Origin: Candidatus Omnitrophota bacterium
Lineage (GTDB): Bacteria; Omnitrophota; Omnitrophia; JAHJGZ01
DNA: 36,286 nucleotides
Reading direction: 5' to 3'
Assembly (NCBI GenBank): GCA_018823795.1
Contig: JAHJGZ010000048.1
Coordinates: 1-36,286, forward strand
In this document: piece after piece, positions 26,940 to 34,257 of the stretch
Position numbering within the stretch: the first letter of the stretch is position 1
Layout: the number at the start of each line of letters is the position of its first letter
Notes under the pieces: generated by a model
Databases searched by the model: none
What the model was told of the DNA's origin: nothing
What the model saw: the letters and a program-made list of their open reading frames with translations, nothing else
Made by a program: the position numbers and the translations under genes

Positions 26940-26981
26940 TGTATACAAATGGCGCAATAAGTTGTGTGTCATTTGTATACA
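26940..26981. repeat. Perfect 12-bp inverted repeat with two TGTATACA palindromes
   Basis: Arms TGTATACAAATG (26940-26951) and CATTTGTATACA (26970-26981) are exactly complementary, separated by 18 bases. Each arm begins or ends with the 8-bp palindrome TGTATACA, and the two palindromes are 34 bases apart start to start, about three helical turns. No T-tract follows, so a terminator is unlikely. A paired operator for a dimeric regulator, or a structured leader, is more plausible. A further GTATAC lies at 26837-26842, just upstream of the GGDEF start. Confidence 0.55.
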
Positions 26982-27070
26982 AGACAAGCAAGTGATACAA
27001 AATTAGTTCTGTAAATAATGAGTTAAGTGCCTTATTATAAGTACGTTATGGATTAACGCATAAATGGCAT

Positions 27071-27111
27071 CATAATTGAATATACAATATCAACAGTATA
27101 GTTGAATTATG
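27071..27111. repeat. Imperfect inverted repeat upstream of dnaK
   Basis: CATAATTGAA (27071-27080) and TTGAATTATG (27102-27111) pair at 9 of 10 positions across a 21-base spacer, ending 33 bases before the dnaK start. The region is AT-rich, so chance pairing is possible. It could be an operator or a 5' leader hairpin. Confidence 0.25.
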
Positions 27112-27144
27112 TAAGTAAAAAAAATTAAAAAAGGAGATAAGAAA

Positions 27145-29088
27145 ATGGCAAAGGTTATTGGAATTGATTTAGGGACGACAAATTCATGCGTCGCAATTAT
27201 GGAGGGTAATGAGCCGAAGGTTATACCAAATAAAGAAGGCAATAGAACAACACCGTCGGTGGTTGGATTCACAAAGTCTAACGAAAGGCTTGCCGGACAA
27301 CCTGCAAAGAGGCAAGCTATTACAAATCCGGAAAATACAATTTTTAGTGCTAAACGATTCATTGGAAGACGATTTAATGAAGTGAACGCAGAGAAGCAAT
27401 TAGTCCCTTTTAAGGTAATTGCAAATAAAAATGGTGATGCCGTAATTGAGGTTAAGGGGCGGTCCTATACACCCCCTGAAATATCAGCGATGGTTTTACA
27501 AAAGTTAAAAGCCGATGCTGAATCGTACCTTGGTGAAACAGTTAGTAAAGCAGTAATAACGGTGCCGGCATATTTCAATGATGCACAACGGCAAGCCACA
27601 AAAGATGCAGGTAAGATAGCGGGACTCGAAGTCTTACGTATTATCAATGAGCCAACTGCTGCTTCATTAGCATATGGGCTTGATAAGAAAAAAGATGAAA
27701 AAATAGCTGTTTTCGACCTTGGTGGTGGAACGTTCGATGTTTCAATACTGGAAATAGGTGATGGGGTATTTGAGGTTAAATCAACAAATGGTAATACCCA
27801 TTTGGGTGGTGATGATTTTGATCAAAGAATAATAGATCACTTGATTGCCGCATTTAAAAAATCGGAAGGAATCGACCTGGCAAAAGATAAAATGGCGGTG
27901 CAGCGCCTGAAAGAGGCTGCGGAAAAGGCAAAATGTGAGTTGTCGACATCATTAGAGACAGAAGTTAACCTTCCTTTTATTACCGCTAATCAAGATGGTC
28001 CTAAACATTTTAATATTACTCTTACGCGCGCTAAGCTCGAACAGTTGGTACAAGATCTCATTGAAAAGACTGTTGGTCCGTGTGAGCAAGCAATACGTGA
28101 TGCAGGAATCCCAGCATCTGGTATTGATGAGGTTATCTTGGTCGGCGGGCAAACAAGAATGCCGGCTGTACAAGAGAGAGTTAAAAAGCTCTTTGGTAAG
28201 GAACCACACAAAGGAGTAAACCCTGATGAGGTTGTTGCGCTTGGCGCAGCAATACAAGCCGGTGTTTTAATGGGGGATGTTAAGGATGTGTTGCTTCTTG
28301 ATGTGACGCCGCTTTCTCTTGGGATTGAAACATTAGGTGGTGTTATGACAAAATTAATCGAGAGAAATACCACGATTCCAACAAAGAAAAGCGAGATTTT
28401 TTCAACTGCCGCGGATAACCAGACCGCCGTGAGTATCCATGTCCTGCAAGGTGAACGTGAAATAGCATCGAATAACAGAACACTTGGCAGATTTGATTTA
28501 ATCGGTATTCCGCCAGCAGCACGTGGTGTGCCCCAAGTCGAAGTTACCTTTGATATTGATGCTAATGGCATTGTACATGTTTCAGCGAAGGATTTAGGAA
28601 CAGGGAAGGAACAAAAAATAAAGATAGAATCATCTTCAGGATTAGCGAAGGAAGAAGTGGGGAAGCTAGTCAAGGAAGCTGAAGAACATGCTGAAGAAGA
28701 TAAGAAAAAGCATGAACTGATTATGGCACGTAATAATCTCGATAATTTAATTTATCAAACCGAAAAAAGTTTAAAAGAAAATAGTGATAAGATTTCTGAT
28801 GATGAGAAAAAACGAGTTGAGGAAGCGGTTAACGAAGCGAAAGAGGCGTTGAAATCAGACAATCTTGAAGAAATGAATAAGGGTGTTGAAAAAATAACTC
28901 AAGCTTCACATAGTTTGGCACAAAAGATGTATGAAGAAGCTACTAAAAACAGAGCACAACAGGGCGCTCCTGGTGGACAAGGCCAACCAAATGAAGCACA
29001 AAATCAATCAGCACAGAAAGATAAAAAAGAGGATGTTGTCGATGCTGACTATGAAGTAATGGATGAAGATAAAGACAAGAAAAATTAA
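27145..29088 (+). CDS. dnaK: Chaperone DnaK (Hsp70)
   Basis: 647 aa. The ATPase domain opens '[18 protein letters not shown]' and contains '[17 protein letters not shown]', '[16 protein letters not shown]' and '[13 protein letters not shown]'. The substrate-binding domain contains '[17 protein letters not shown]' and '[15 protein letters not shown]'. A helical lid and a Gln/Gly-rich tail lead to '[13 protein letters not shown]', typical of bacterial DnaK. It folds and protects proteins with DnaJ and GrpE, neither of which is in the window. It stands as its own transcription unit, with a private intergenic region and a strong terminator. Confidence 0.98.
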   Translation: MAKVIGIDLGTTNSCVAIMEGNEPKVIPNKEGNRTTPSVVGFTKSNERLAGQPAKRQAITNPENTIFSAKRFIGRRFNEVNAEKQLVPFKVIANKNGDAVIEVKGRSYTPPEISAMVLQKLKADAESYLGETVSKAVITVPAYFNDAQRQATKDAGKIAGLEVLRIINEPTAASLAYGLDKKKDEKIAVFDLGGGTFDVSILEIGDGVFEVKSTNGNTHLGGDDFDQRIIDHLIAAFKKSEGIDLAKDKMAVQRLKEAAEKAKCELSTSLETEVNLPFITANQDGPKHFNITLTRAKLEQLVQDLIEKTVGPCEQAIRDAGIPASGIDEVILVGGQTRMPAVQERVKKLFGKEPHKGVNPDEVVALGAAIQAGVLMGDVKDVLLLDVTPLSLGIETLGGVMTKLIERNTTIPTKKSEIFSTAADNQTAVSIHVLQGEREIASNNRTLGRFDLIGIPPAARGVPQVEVTFDIDANGIVHVSAKDLGTGKEQKIKIESSSGLAKEEVGKLVKEAEEHAEEDKKKHELIMARNNLDNLIYQTEKSLKENSDKISDDEKKRVEEAVNEAKEALKSDNLEEMNKGVEKITQASHSLAQKMYEEATKNRAQQGAPGGQGQPNEAQNQSAQKDKKEDVVDADYEVMDEDKDKKN

Positions 29089-29120
29089 GCTATTTATTAT
29101 AGTTTTGATTTAGTTGAGGA

Positions 29121-29153
29121 AAGAGGTTAAGCAATTGCTTAACCTCTTTTTTT
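29121..29153 (+). terminator. Rho-independent terminator after dnaK
   Basis: A perfect palindrome of 28 bases, arms AAGAGGTTAAGCAA and TTGCTTAACCTCTT, directly followed by a T-run. The central AATT would form the loop. It lies 32 bases past the dnaK stop. Because the palindrome is symmetric and has A residues on the other side, it may also work weakly in the reverse direction. Confidence 0.9.
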
Positions 29154-29198
29154 ATTGAATAAGTAAGCATAATACATTAAAATTAAACAGTTTAGGAT

Positions 29199-29204
29199 TA
29201 TAAT
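29199..29204 (+). promoter_or_regulatory. Possible -10 box for the MoxR/Bat operon
   Basis: A perfect TATAAT between the dnaK terminator and the moxR-like start at 29261. The -35 region (around 29175-29181) is AT-rich and does not match TTGACA well, so the promoter call rests mainly on the -10 box and on position. Confidence 0.35.
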
Positions 29205-29260
29205 AGGGCTATAAAGTTATAAATAAATGGAAATTAATGTTTCTATAAAAAAAAGGAGAC

Positions 29261-30256
29261 ATGAGTATGGATAGTTATGTAAAGGCTGTTAATGATAGGG
29301 TAGAAGCGGAGTTTGGATTTGTAGAAAAATTGTTTGGCGAGATGAATAAAATTATTGTTGGCCAACAGTATTTACTAGAACGATTACTTATGGGGATATT
29401 AGCAAATGGCCATATTTTGATTGAAGGGGTACCGGGGTTAGCTAAAACGATGTCGGTTAAGACATTATCGCAAGCTATTGGCACAAAATTTCAAAGGATT
29501 CAGTTTACGCCGGATTTATTGCCCGCAGATTTATTGGGGACAATGATTTATAATCAAAAAGATGGAAATTTCTCTATAAAGAAAGGGCCGTTATTTGCTA
29601 ATCTCATTCTTGCAGATGAAATAAATCGTGCCCCCTCTAAAGTTCAAAGTGCGTTACTCGAAGCAATGCAGGAACGCCAAATCACTATAAGTGATACAAC
29701 ATTTCAACTTGAAGAACCGTTTCTTGTTCTTGCGACGCAAAATCCTCTTGAGCAACAGGGGACCTATCCTCTTCCTGAGGCACAGATTGATCGTTTTATG
29801 TTAAAATTAAATATTACCTATCCCACTCAAGAAGAAGAGAAGGAAATATTAGAAAGAATGACTGCCACTCAGTTGCCCGCCATTGAACAAGTCATAAACG
29901 CTGAAGATATTCTCAAAGTGCGTAACGTCGTCAATGACATTTATATCGATGAGAAAATTAAAGATTACATTATCAGGATTATATTTGCGACACGTAATCC
30001 AGAAAAGTTTAATCTCGCAGATCTCAAGCCATTAATTTCCTACGGTGCATCACCTCGTGCAAGTATCTATTTAGCCGTCGTTGCGAAAGCAAATGCATTT
30101 ATTAACGGACGTGGCTATGTTATTCCTGATGACATCAAAGAAATTGGCACTGATGTATTACGTCATCGTTTAATTGTTACCTACGAAGCTGAGGCCGAAG
30201 AACTTACTTCTGAGGATATTATTAAAAAAATATTTGATGAAATCGAGGTGCCATAA
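29261..30256 (+). CDS. MoxR-family AAA+ ATPase
   Basis: 331 aa. Walker A is 'GVPGLAKT', Walker B 'LILADEINRAPSKVQSALLEAM', sensor 1 region 'LVLATQNPLEQQGTYPLPEAQ', and the C-terminal lid has 'YGASPRASIYL'. MoxR ATPases act as chaperones that activate partner proteins with VWA (MIDAS) domains. Here DUF58 and two VWA genes follow directly. AAAGGAGAC precedes the ATG by a few bases. It is the first gene of the Bat-type operon, behind the dnaK terminator. Confidence 0.95.
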   Translation: MSMDSYVKAVNDRVEAEFGFVEKLFGEMNKIIVGQQYLLERLLMGILANGHILIEGVPGLAKTMSVKTLSQAIGTKFQRIQFTPDLLPADLLGTMIYNQKDGNFSIKKGPLFANLILADEINRAPSKVQSALLEAMQERQITISDTTFQLEEPFLVLATQNPLEQQGTYPLPEAQIDRFMLKLNITYPTQEEEKEILERMTATQLPAIEQVINAEDILKVRNVVNDIYIDEKIKDYIIRIIFATRNPEKFNLADLKPLISYGASPRASIYLAVVAKANAFINGRGYVIPDDIKEIGTDVLRHRLIVTYEAEAEELTSEDIIKKIFDEIEVP

Positions 30257-30340
30257 ATATTTTCATTAATAATAAATTAGCAACCCAAGCTTGCCCAGCG
30301 GCACAGAGGGAAGAAATTCGGAGGAGTTGAGAAAACAACT

Positions 30341-31216
30341 ATGATTCCTAAAGGAATAATTAAACAGATTAAGTATATTGAAATTCGCACCACTCAATTA
30401 GTTGATGCTATGTTTGGTGGTCAATATGAATCGGCTTTCAAGGGGCATGGAATGGAGTTTGCGGAGGTGCGTGAATATTATCCTGGTGATGATATACGTT
30501 CTATTGATTGGAATGTGACCGCGCGGACAGGTTTTCCTCATGTAAAGGTGTTTCATGATGAGCGAGAACTTACTGTTTTTTTTGCTGTTGATGTTTCTTC
30601 TTCTTTTCTTTTTGGAAGCGAGCAAAAGCTTAAATCGGAAATTGCAGCTGAGTTATGTGCCGTCCTTGCTTTTTCTGCTATTAGGAATAATGATAAAATT
30701 GGTCTTTTAATGTTTTCAGATACGATCGAAAAATATATTCCCATAAAAAAAGGGAAGCAACACGTTCTGCGAGTTGTCAGAGACATACTTTACCATAAGG
30801 TGGAACATAAAGGGACGAATTTGCAGTTAGGATTTGAAACGTTAAATAACGTACTTACACGCAAAGCGGTTGTTTTTGTAATTTCTGATTTTATTGATAA
30901 AGATTATGAATTATCTTTAAAAATTCTTGCACGTAATAACGATGTGATTGCCATAAACATCTTTGATCCACGTGAACGTACTATGCCATCTGTCGGGTAC
31001 GTAGAATTAGAGGATGCGGAAACAGGAGAAACGATGTTTCTCAATACAAAGAGTGAAGCATTTCGGGAACAGTATCAGAAAGCAGCAGCAGAAAATGCGT
31101 ATGCGAAAAATCATCTCTTTAATTCAAAAGGAATTGATAAGATCGATATTGATATTACACAATCGTATGTGAAACCACTTCGTGCTTTTTTTGAATCGAG
31201 AAAAAAACGATCATGA
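30341..31216 (+). CDS. DUF58 domain protein (VWA-like, MoxR partner)
   Basis: 291 aa. The DUF58 signature is very clear: 'FKGHGMEFAEVREYYPGDD' and 'RSIDWNVTAR', followed by 'FFAVDVSSSF', a MIDAS-like DxSxS. It is cytoplasmic with no membrane helix and is typically encoded next to MoxR. The ribosome binding site GGAGGAG is about 14 bases from the ATG, and a 5-bp hairpin (AGTTG...CAACT) sits between them. Its stop overlaps the start of the next gene (ATGA). Confidence 0.93.
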   Translation: MIPKGIIKQIKYIEIRTTQLVDAMFGGQYESAFKGHGMEFAEVREYYPGDDIRSIDWNVTARTGFPHVKVFHDERELTVFFAVDVSSSFLFGSEQKLKSEIAAELCAVLAFSAIRNNDKIGLLMFSDTIEKYIPIKKGKQHVLRVVRDILYHKVEHKGTNLQLGFETLNNVLTRKAVVFVISDFIDKDYELSLKILARNNDVIAINIFDPRERTMPSVGYVELEDAETGETMFLNTKSEAFREQYQKAAAENAYAKNHLFNSKGIDKIDIDITQSYVKPLRAFFESRKKRS

Positions 31217-32199
31217 AAATTATTGTTATTATATGTTTTTGGATTTCAATTTCATTAGTATTTATTATCTCAAGCGATTCAGCAGTTGAGGAGAACGATG
31301 ATTACATATCAGTTGATGCAGGAATTGACAAGGCATTCATTGCCGTAGGTGATAAGATTAACTATGTGGTAACGTTACGATATAGTCCCACTATAAAGAT
31401 TCTGTCCGATATTGCATCTCCCCAACTCGAAACAATCGTAGAAATAAGTGATGTTAAAGAGTTTCCCTTGCAGACTAATGAGAAAGGGGATACCACTTTG
31501 TATAAGCAATTTGTTTTTGTTATATTTCAACCAGGTGAGTATAAGATCGAAGGGCAACGCATAAAATATATCGACAAGAATCGCGTAAAAAAAACTATTC
31601 AAGTTAATCCTGTGTATGTTGTAGTAAAGAGCGTTATTGGCGCAGATGATACCAGCGAAGATATCAAAATGGTAAAAGAGGTAGTATCTATTGAAGCCAA
31701 TTATACCGTTGTTTTTATTGTCGGGGCATTGCTTTTGATGGGATTGGTTGTGTTTTGCTCAATACTATTAAGAAAATATTATTCGAAAAGTGGAACTTTA
31801 ACAAAGGAAGAAGTTGTTCTCCCCCTTAATGAAGAAACGTATAAGGCATTGGATGTATTGCGTGATTCTACTTTAGTCGCTGAAGGGAAGATAAAAGAAT
31901 ATTATTTTCGCCTTGTTATGATCACTAAAAATTATCTTGCGCGTCTTTATGATGTGCCGATGATTGATAAGACAACGTCTGAATGCATAAAATTTCTTAA
32001 GAAGATTGCCATTGACGATAATGTGCAAAAAACAGTCAGAGATTTTATGGTTAGTTGCGATATAGTCAAGTTCGCTAAATACCGTCCTCCTACAAACGAA
32101 ATAATGAATAGTTACCTCATTGCAAAAACGATTGTAGGCAACACGTGGCGAATAAAAATGGATCAACGTGCAGCAGCAGACAACAATACGCAAAGATAA
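31213..32199 (+). CDS. BatD-like membrane protein
   Basis: 328 aa. N-terminal signal or anchor at residues 1-20; a beta-rich extracytoplasmic domain at about 30-140 ('AFIAVGDKINYVVTLRYS'); one membrane helix at about 163-186; then a cytoplasmic helical domain ('LVAEGKIKEYYFRLVMITKNYLARLYDVP', 'CDIVKFAKYRPP'). This layout is seen in the proteins placed between DUF58 and VWA genes of MoxR operons (BatD-like or DUF4381-like). It probably links the cytoplasmic MoxR/DUF58 side to the periplasmic VWA side. The exact family name is uncertain. ATGA overlap with the DUF58 gene. Confidence 0.75.
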   Translation: MKIIVIICFWISISLVFIISSDSAVEENDDYISVDAGIDKAFIAVGDKINYVVTLRYSPTIKILSDIASPQLETIVEISDVKEFPLQTNEKGDTTLYKQFVFVIFQPGEYKIEGQRIKYIDKNRVKKTIQVNPVYVVVKSVIGADDTSEDIKMVKEVVSIEANYTVVFIVGALLLMGLVVFCSILLRKYYSKSGTLTKEEVVLPLNEETYKALDVLRDSTLVAEGKIKEYYFRLVMITKNYLARLYDVPMIDKTTSECIKFLKKIAIDDNVQKTVRDFMVSCDIVKFAKYRPPTNEIMNSYLIAKTIVGNTWRIKMDQRAAADNNTQR

Positions 32200-32230
32200 C
32201 TTTAAATAAAAACGGAATGTTTTAGTCAAT

Positions 32231-33220
32231 ATGGATATTGTATTTAAAAATCCCCAATTTTTTATATTGCTTTTGTTACTACCTCTTTTATACATTTTTA
32301 CTATAAAATCGAGACGAAGAAGTAGTATACGATTCTCTTCATTTTCTCTATTAAAGCAAATGCATCTTCCTAGTAGTTTTTTTGCAATCAGAATACCTAT
32401 TGTGCTCCGCTCATTAGTATTTTTGCTTATTGTTATAGCATTGGCGCGGCCACAAATACGTGAAGCGGAAAGAGAGCGTACCTCAGAAGGTATCGATATT
32501 ATTCTTGCGTTGGATATTTCAGGTTCTATGAAAGCAGAGGATTTTCAGCCGGCGAATAGACTTGAAATTGCCAAAGAAGAGGCCAACAGATTTATCAAGG
32601 GACGCCCGCATGACAGAATCGGACTTGTTATCTTTTCCCAGCAAAGTTTTACTCAATGTCCCCTTACGTTAGATCACGATGTTCTGTGTAATTTATTAAG
32701 TGAAATTCAGATAGGTATGATTCAAGACGGTACTGCTATCGGGTTAGCCATTGCCAATGCTATTAATCGCTTACAGGATAGCAATGCTAAGAGTAAAATA
32801 ATTATTTTACTGACTGATGGAGAGAATAATGCGGGACAGATAGATCCCCTAATGGCAGCTGAAATTGCACGAACATTTAACATTAAAATTTATACCATTG
32901 GAATAGGAAAGGAGGGAATGGTTCCCTATCCGGTGGATGACCCCCTTTTTGGACGGCGCTACATGAATGTCGATGTTAAAATAGATGAAAAGACATTAAT
33001 GAAAATCGCTACATTAACAAACGGACTTTATTTTAGAGCTCGCGATCAGAAGTCATTAGAAGAAATTTACAAGGAAATTAATCGCCTTGAAAAAACTGAA
33101 ATGCAGGTAAAGGAATACGTGAGTTTCTTGGAAGTGTTTTCGTTTTTTATCTATTTAGCTTTAATGGTACTTATTATCGAGATTGTTGCAACGCACACTG
33201 TGTTTTTTAAAATTCCGTAA
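32231..33220 (+). CDS. BatA-like VWA-domain membrane protein
   Basis: 329 aa. N-terminal hydrophobic segments at about residues 8-23 and 55-73, then a VWA domain, then a C-terminal membrane helix ('VFSFFIYLALMVLIIEIVA'). The MIDAS metal site is complete: 'ALDISGSM', 'DGTAIG' and 'LLTDGENN'. Such proteins display a VWA domain in the periplasm tethered to the inner membrane and are thought to be worked on by MoxR. It is similar in layout to the next gene, suggesting an old duplication. Confidence 0.88.
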   Translation: MDIVFKNPQFFILLLLLPLLYIFTIKSRRRSSIRFSSFSLLKQMHLPSSFFAIRIPIVLRSLVFLLIVIALARPQIREAERERTSEGIDIILALDISGSMKAEDFQPANRLEIAKEEANRFIKGRPHDRIGLVIFSQQSFTQCPLTLDHDVLCNLLSEIQIGMIQDGTAIGLAIANAINRLQDSNAKSKIIILLTDGENNAGQIDPLMAAEIARTFNIKIYTIGIGKEGMVPYPVDDPLFGRRYMNVDVKIDEKTLMKIATLTNGLYFRARDQKSLEEIYKEINRLEKTEMQVKEYVSFLEVFSFFIYLALMVLIIEIVATHTVFFKIP

Positions 33221-33245
33221 TCAATTATTTAAGGAGAGACGTAGT

Positions 33246-34241
33246 ATGCAGTGGTATAGCCCAAAAAACTTATTGATTGTATGGCTTATTCCATTCGTCA
33301 TATGGTTTATATATATCAGCCTCGAAAGAAAGAAAAGAGTGAAAGAGAAATTTGCACGGCATGAGACATTTAATAAAATTTCGTTAAATTATTCTGTAAC
33401 GAAAGAGAAGCAGCGAATAGTATTGTTTGTCGTCACGTTGCTTTTGATGGAGCTTGCACTTGCGCGGCCGCAATGGGGGGATCAAAAAGAACGAATAACT
33501 CGAAAAGGGGTTAATATTATGTTCTTGCTAGATACGTCAAAAAGTATGCTTGTTCAAGACATGAAACCAAATCGTATTCAGAATGCAAAACTAAAGATCC
33601 ATAATCTTGTAACGAAATTAAAAGGTGATCGCATCGGCCTTGTAGCATTTTCAAGAGATAGCTTTCTCATCTGTCCATTGACGCTCGATTATTCAGCTTT
33701 TAGACTTTTTCTTGATTCTGTAAACATTGATTCTATTCCTAATGAGGGGACCTCAGTTGCGAACGCGGTGAATGCGGGGATCACTTCTTTTAAAGACAAC
33801 AAACACGCGTATGATATTATGATCATTTTTTCGGACGGTGAAGATCATGAGGCCGGTATACAAGAGATGGCAAAGCGTATCCAGAAGCTTGGTATTCGCA
33901 TCTATGCGATTGGTGTGGGAACAACCAAAGGAGGTCCCATTCCTATACAGCATGATGATGTTGTCGAAAATAAGAAAGATAAATTAGGCAATATCATTTT
34001 TAGTCGTCTCGAAGATAAAACGTTGCAAAAATTAACGGACTCTTCAGAAGGTCTGTATTATCAAGCGACAGCAACGGATAAGGAAATTGGCTTAATATAT
34101 AATCATATAAAAACATTAGAGCAACAAGAGTTTAAGAATGTGATGATTATTAAAAAAGAAGATCACTTTCAAGCTCTTTTACTGGTAGCTTTTATATTGT
34201 TAGTAATCGAATTCATCCTTGGAGAGCGAAAAGTAAGATAA
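33246..34241 (+). CDS. BatB-like VWA-domain membrane protein
   Basis: Start set at 33246, with AAGGAGAGA upstream; the track start at 33183 lies inside the previous gene. 331 aa with an N-terminal membrane helix ('LLIVWLIPFVIWFIYI'), a second at about 58-74, a VWA domain with MIDAS residues 'LLDTSKSM', 'NEGTSVANAV' and 'IFSDGEDHE', and a terminal membrane helix ('ALLLVAFILLVIEFIL'). It is a paralogue of the preceding VWA protein with a Lys in the MIDAS loop. Together they form the pair of VWA proteins of a Bat operon. Confidence 0.88.
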   Translation: MQWYSPKNLLIVWLIPFVIWFIYISLERKKRVKEKFARHETFNKISLNYSVTKEKQRIVLFVVTLLLMELALARPQWGDQKERITRKGVNIMFLLDTSKSMLVQDMKPNRIQNAKLKIHNLVTKLKGDRIGLVAFSRDSFLICPLTLDYSAFRLFLDSVNIDSIPNEGTSVANAVNAGITSFKDNKHAYDIMIIFSDGEDHEAGIQEMAKRIQKLGIRIYAIGVGTTKGGPIPIQHDDVVENKKDKLGNIIFSRLEDKTLQKLTDSSEGLYYQATATDKEIGLIYNHIKTLEQQEFKNVMIIKKEDHFQALLLVAFILLVIEFILGERKVR

Positions 34242-34257
34242 ATTATTGGAATATACT

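Larger units (their letters stand above)
26833..27144. promoter_or_regulatory. Divergent intergenic region between the GGDEF gene and dnaK
   Basis: 312 bases with no gene I can support. It should hold promoters for both flanking genes. It contains a perfect 12-bp inverted repeat at 26940-26981 and an imperfect one near dnaK. No CIRCE element (TTAGCACTC-N9-GAGTGCTAA) was found, so HrcA control of dnaK is not visible. The ribosome binding site of dnaK is AAGGAG. Confidence 0.5.

Noticed and set aside
26941-26965. Sigma-54 promoter (TGGCGC followed by GTTGT)
   Set aside because: The essential GC at -12 is absent at the required 10-base distance from the GG.
26833-27144. CIRCE element controlling dnaK
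   Set aside because: No TTAGCACTC-N9-GAGTGCTAA match; the inverted repeat present has a different sequence and spacing.
27990-28673. 227-aa minus-strand ORF
   Set aside because: It lies entirely opposite dnaK, whose motifs are unmistakable; it has no family motifs and is an antisense shadow.
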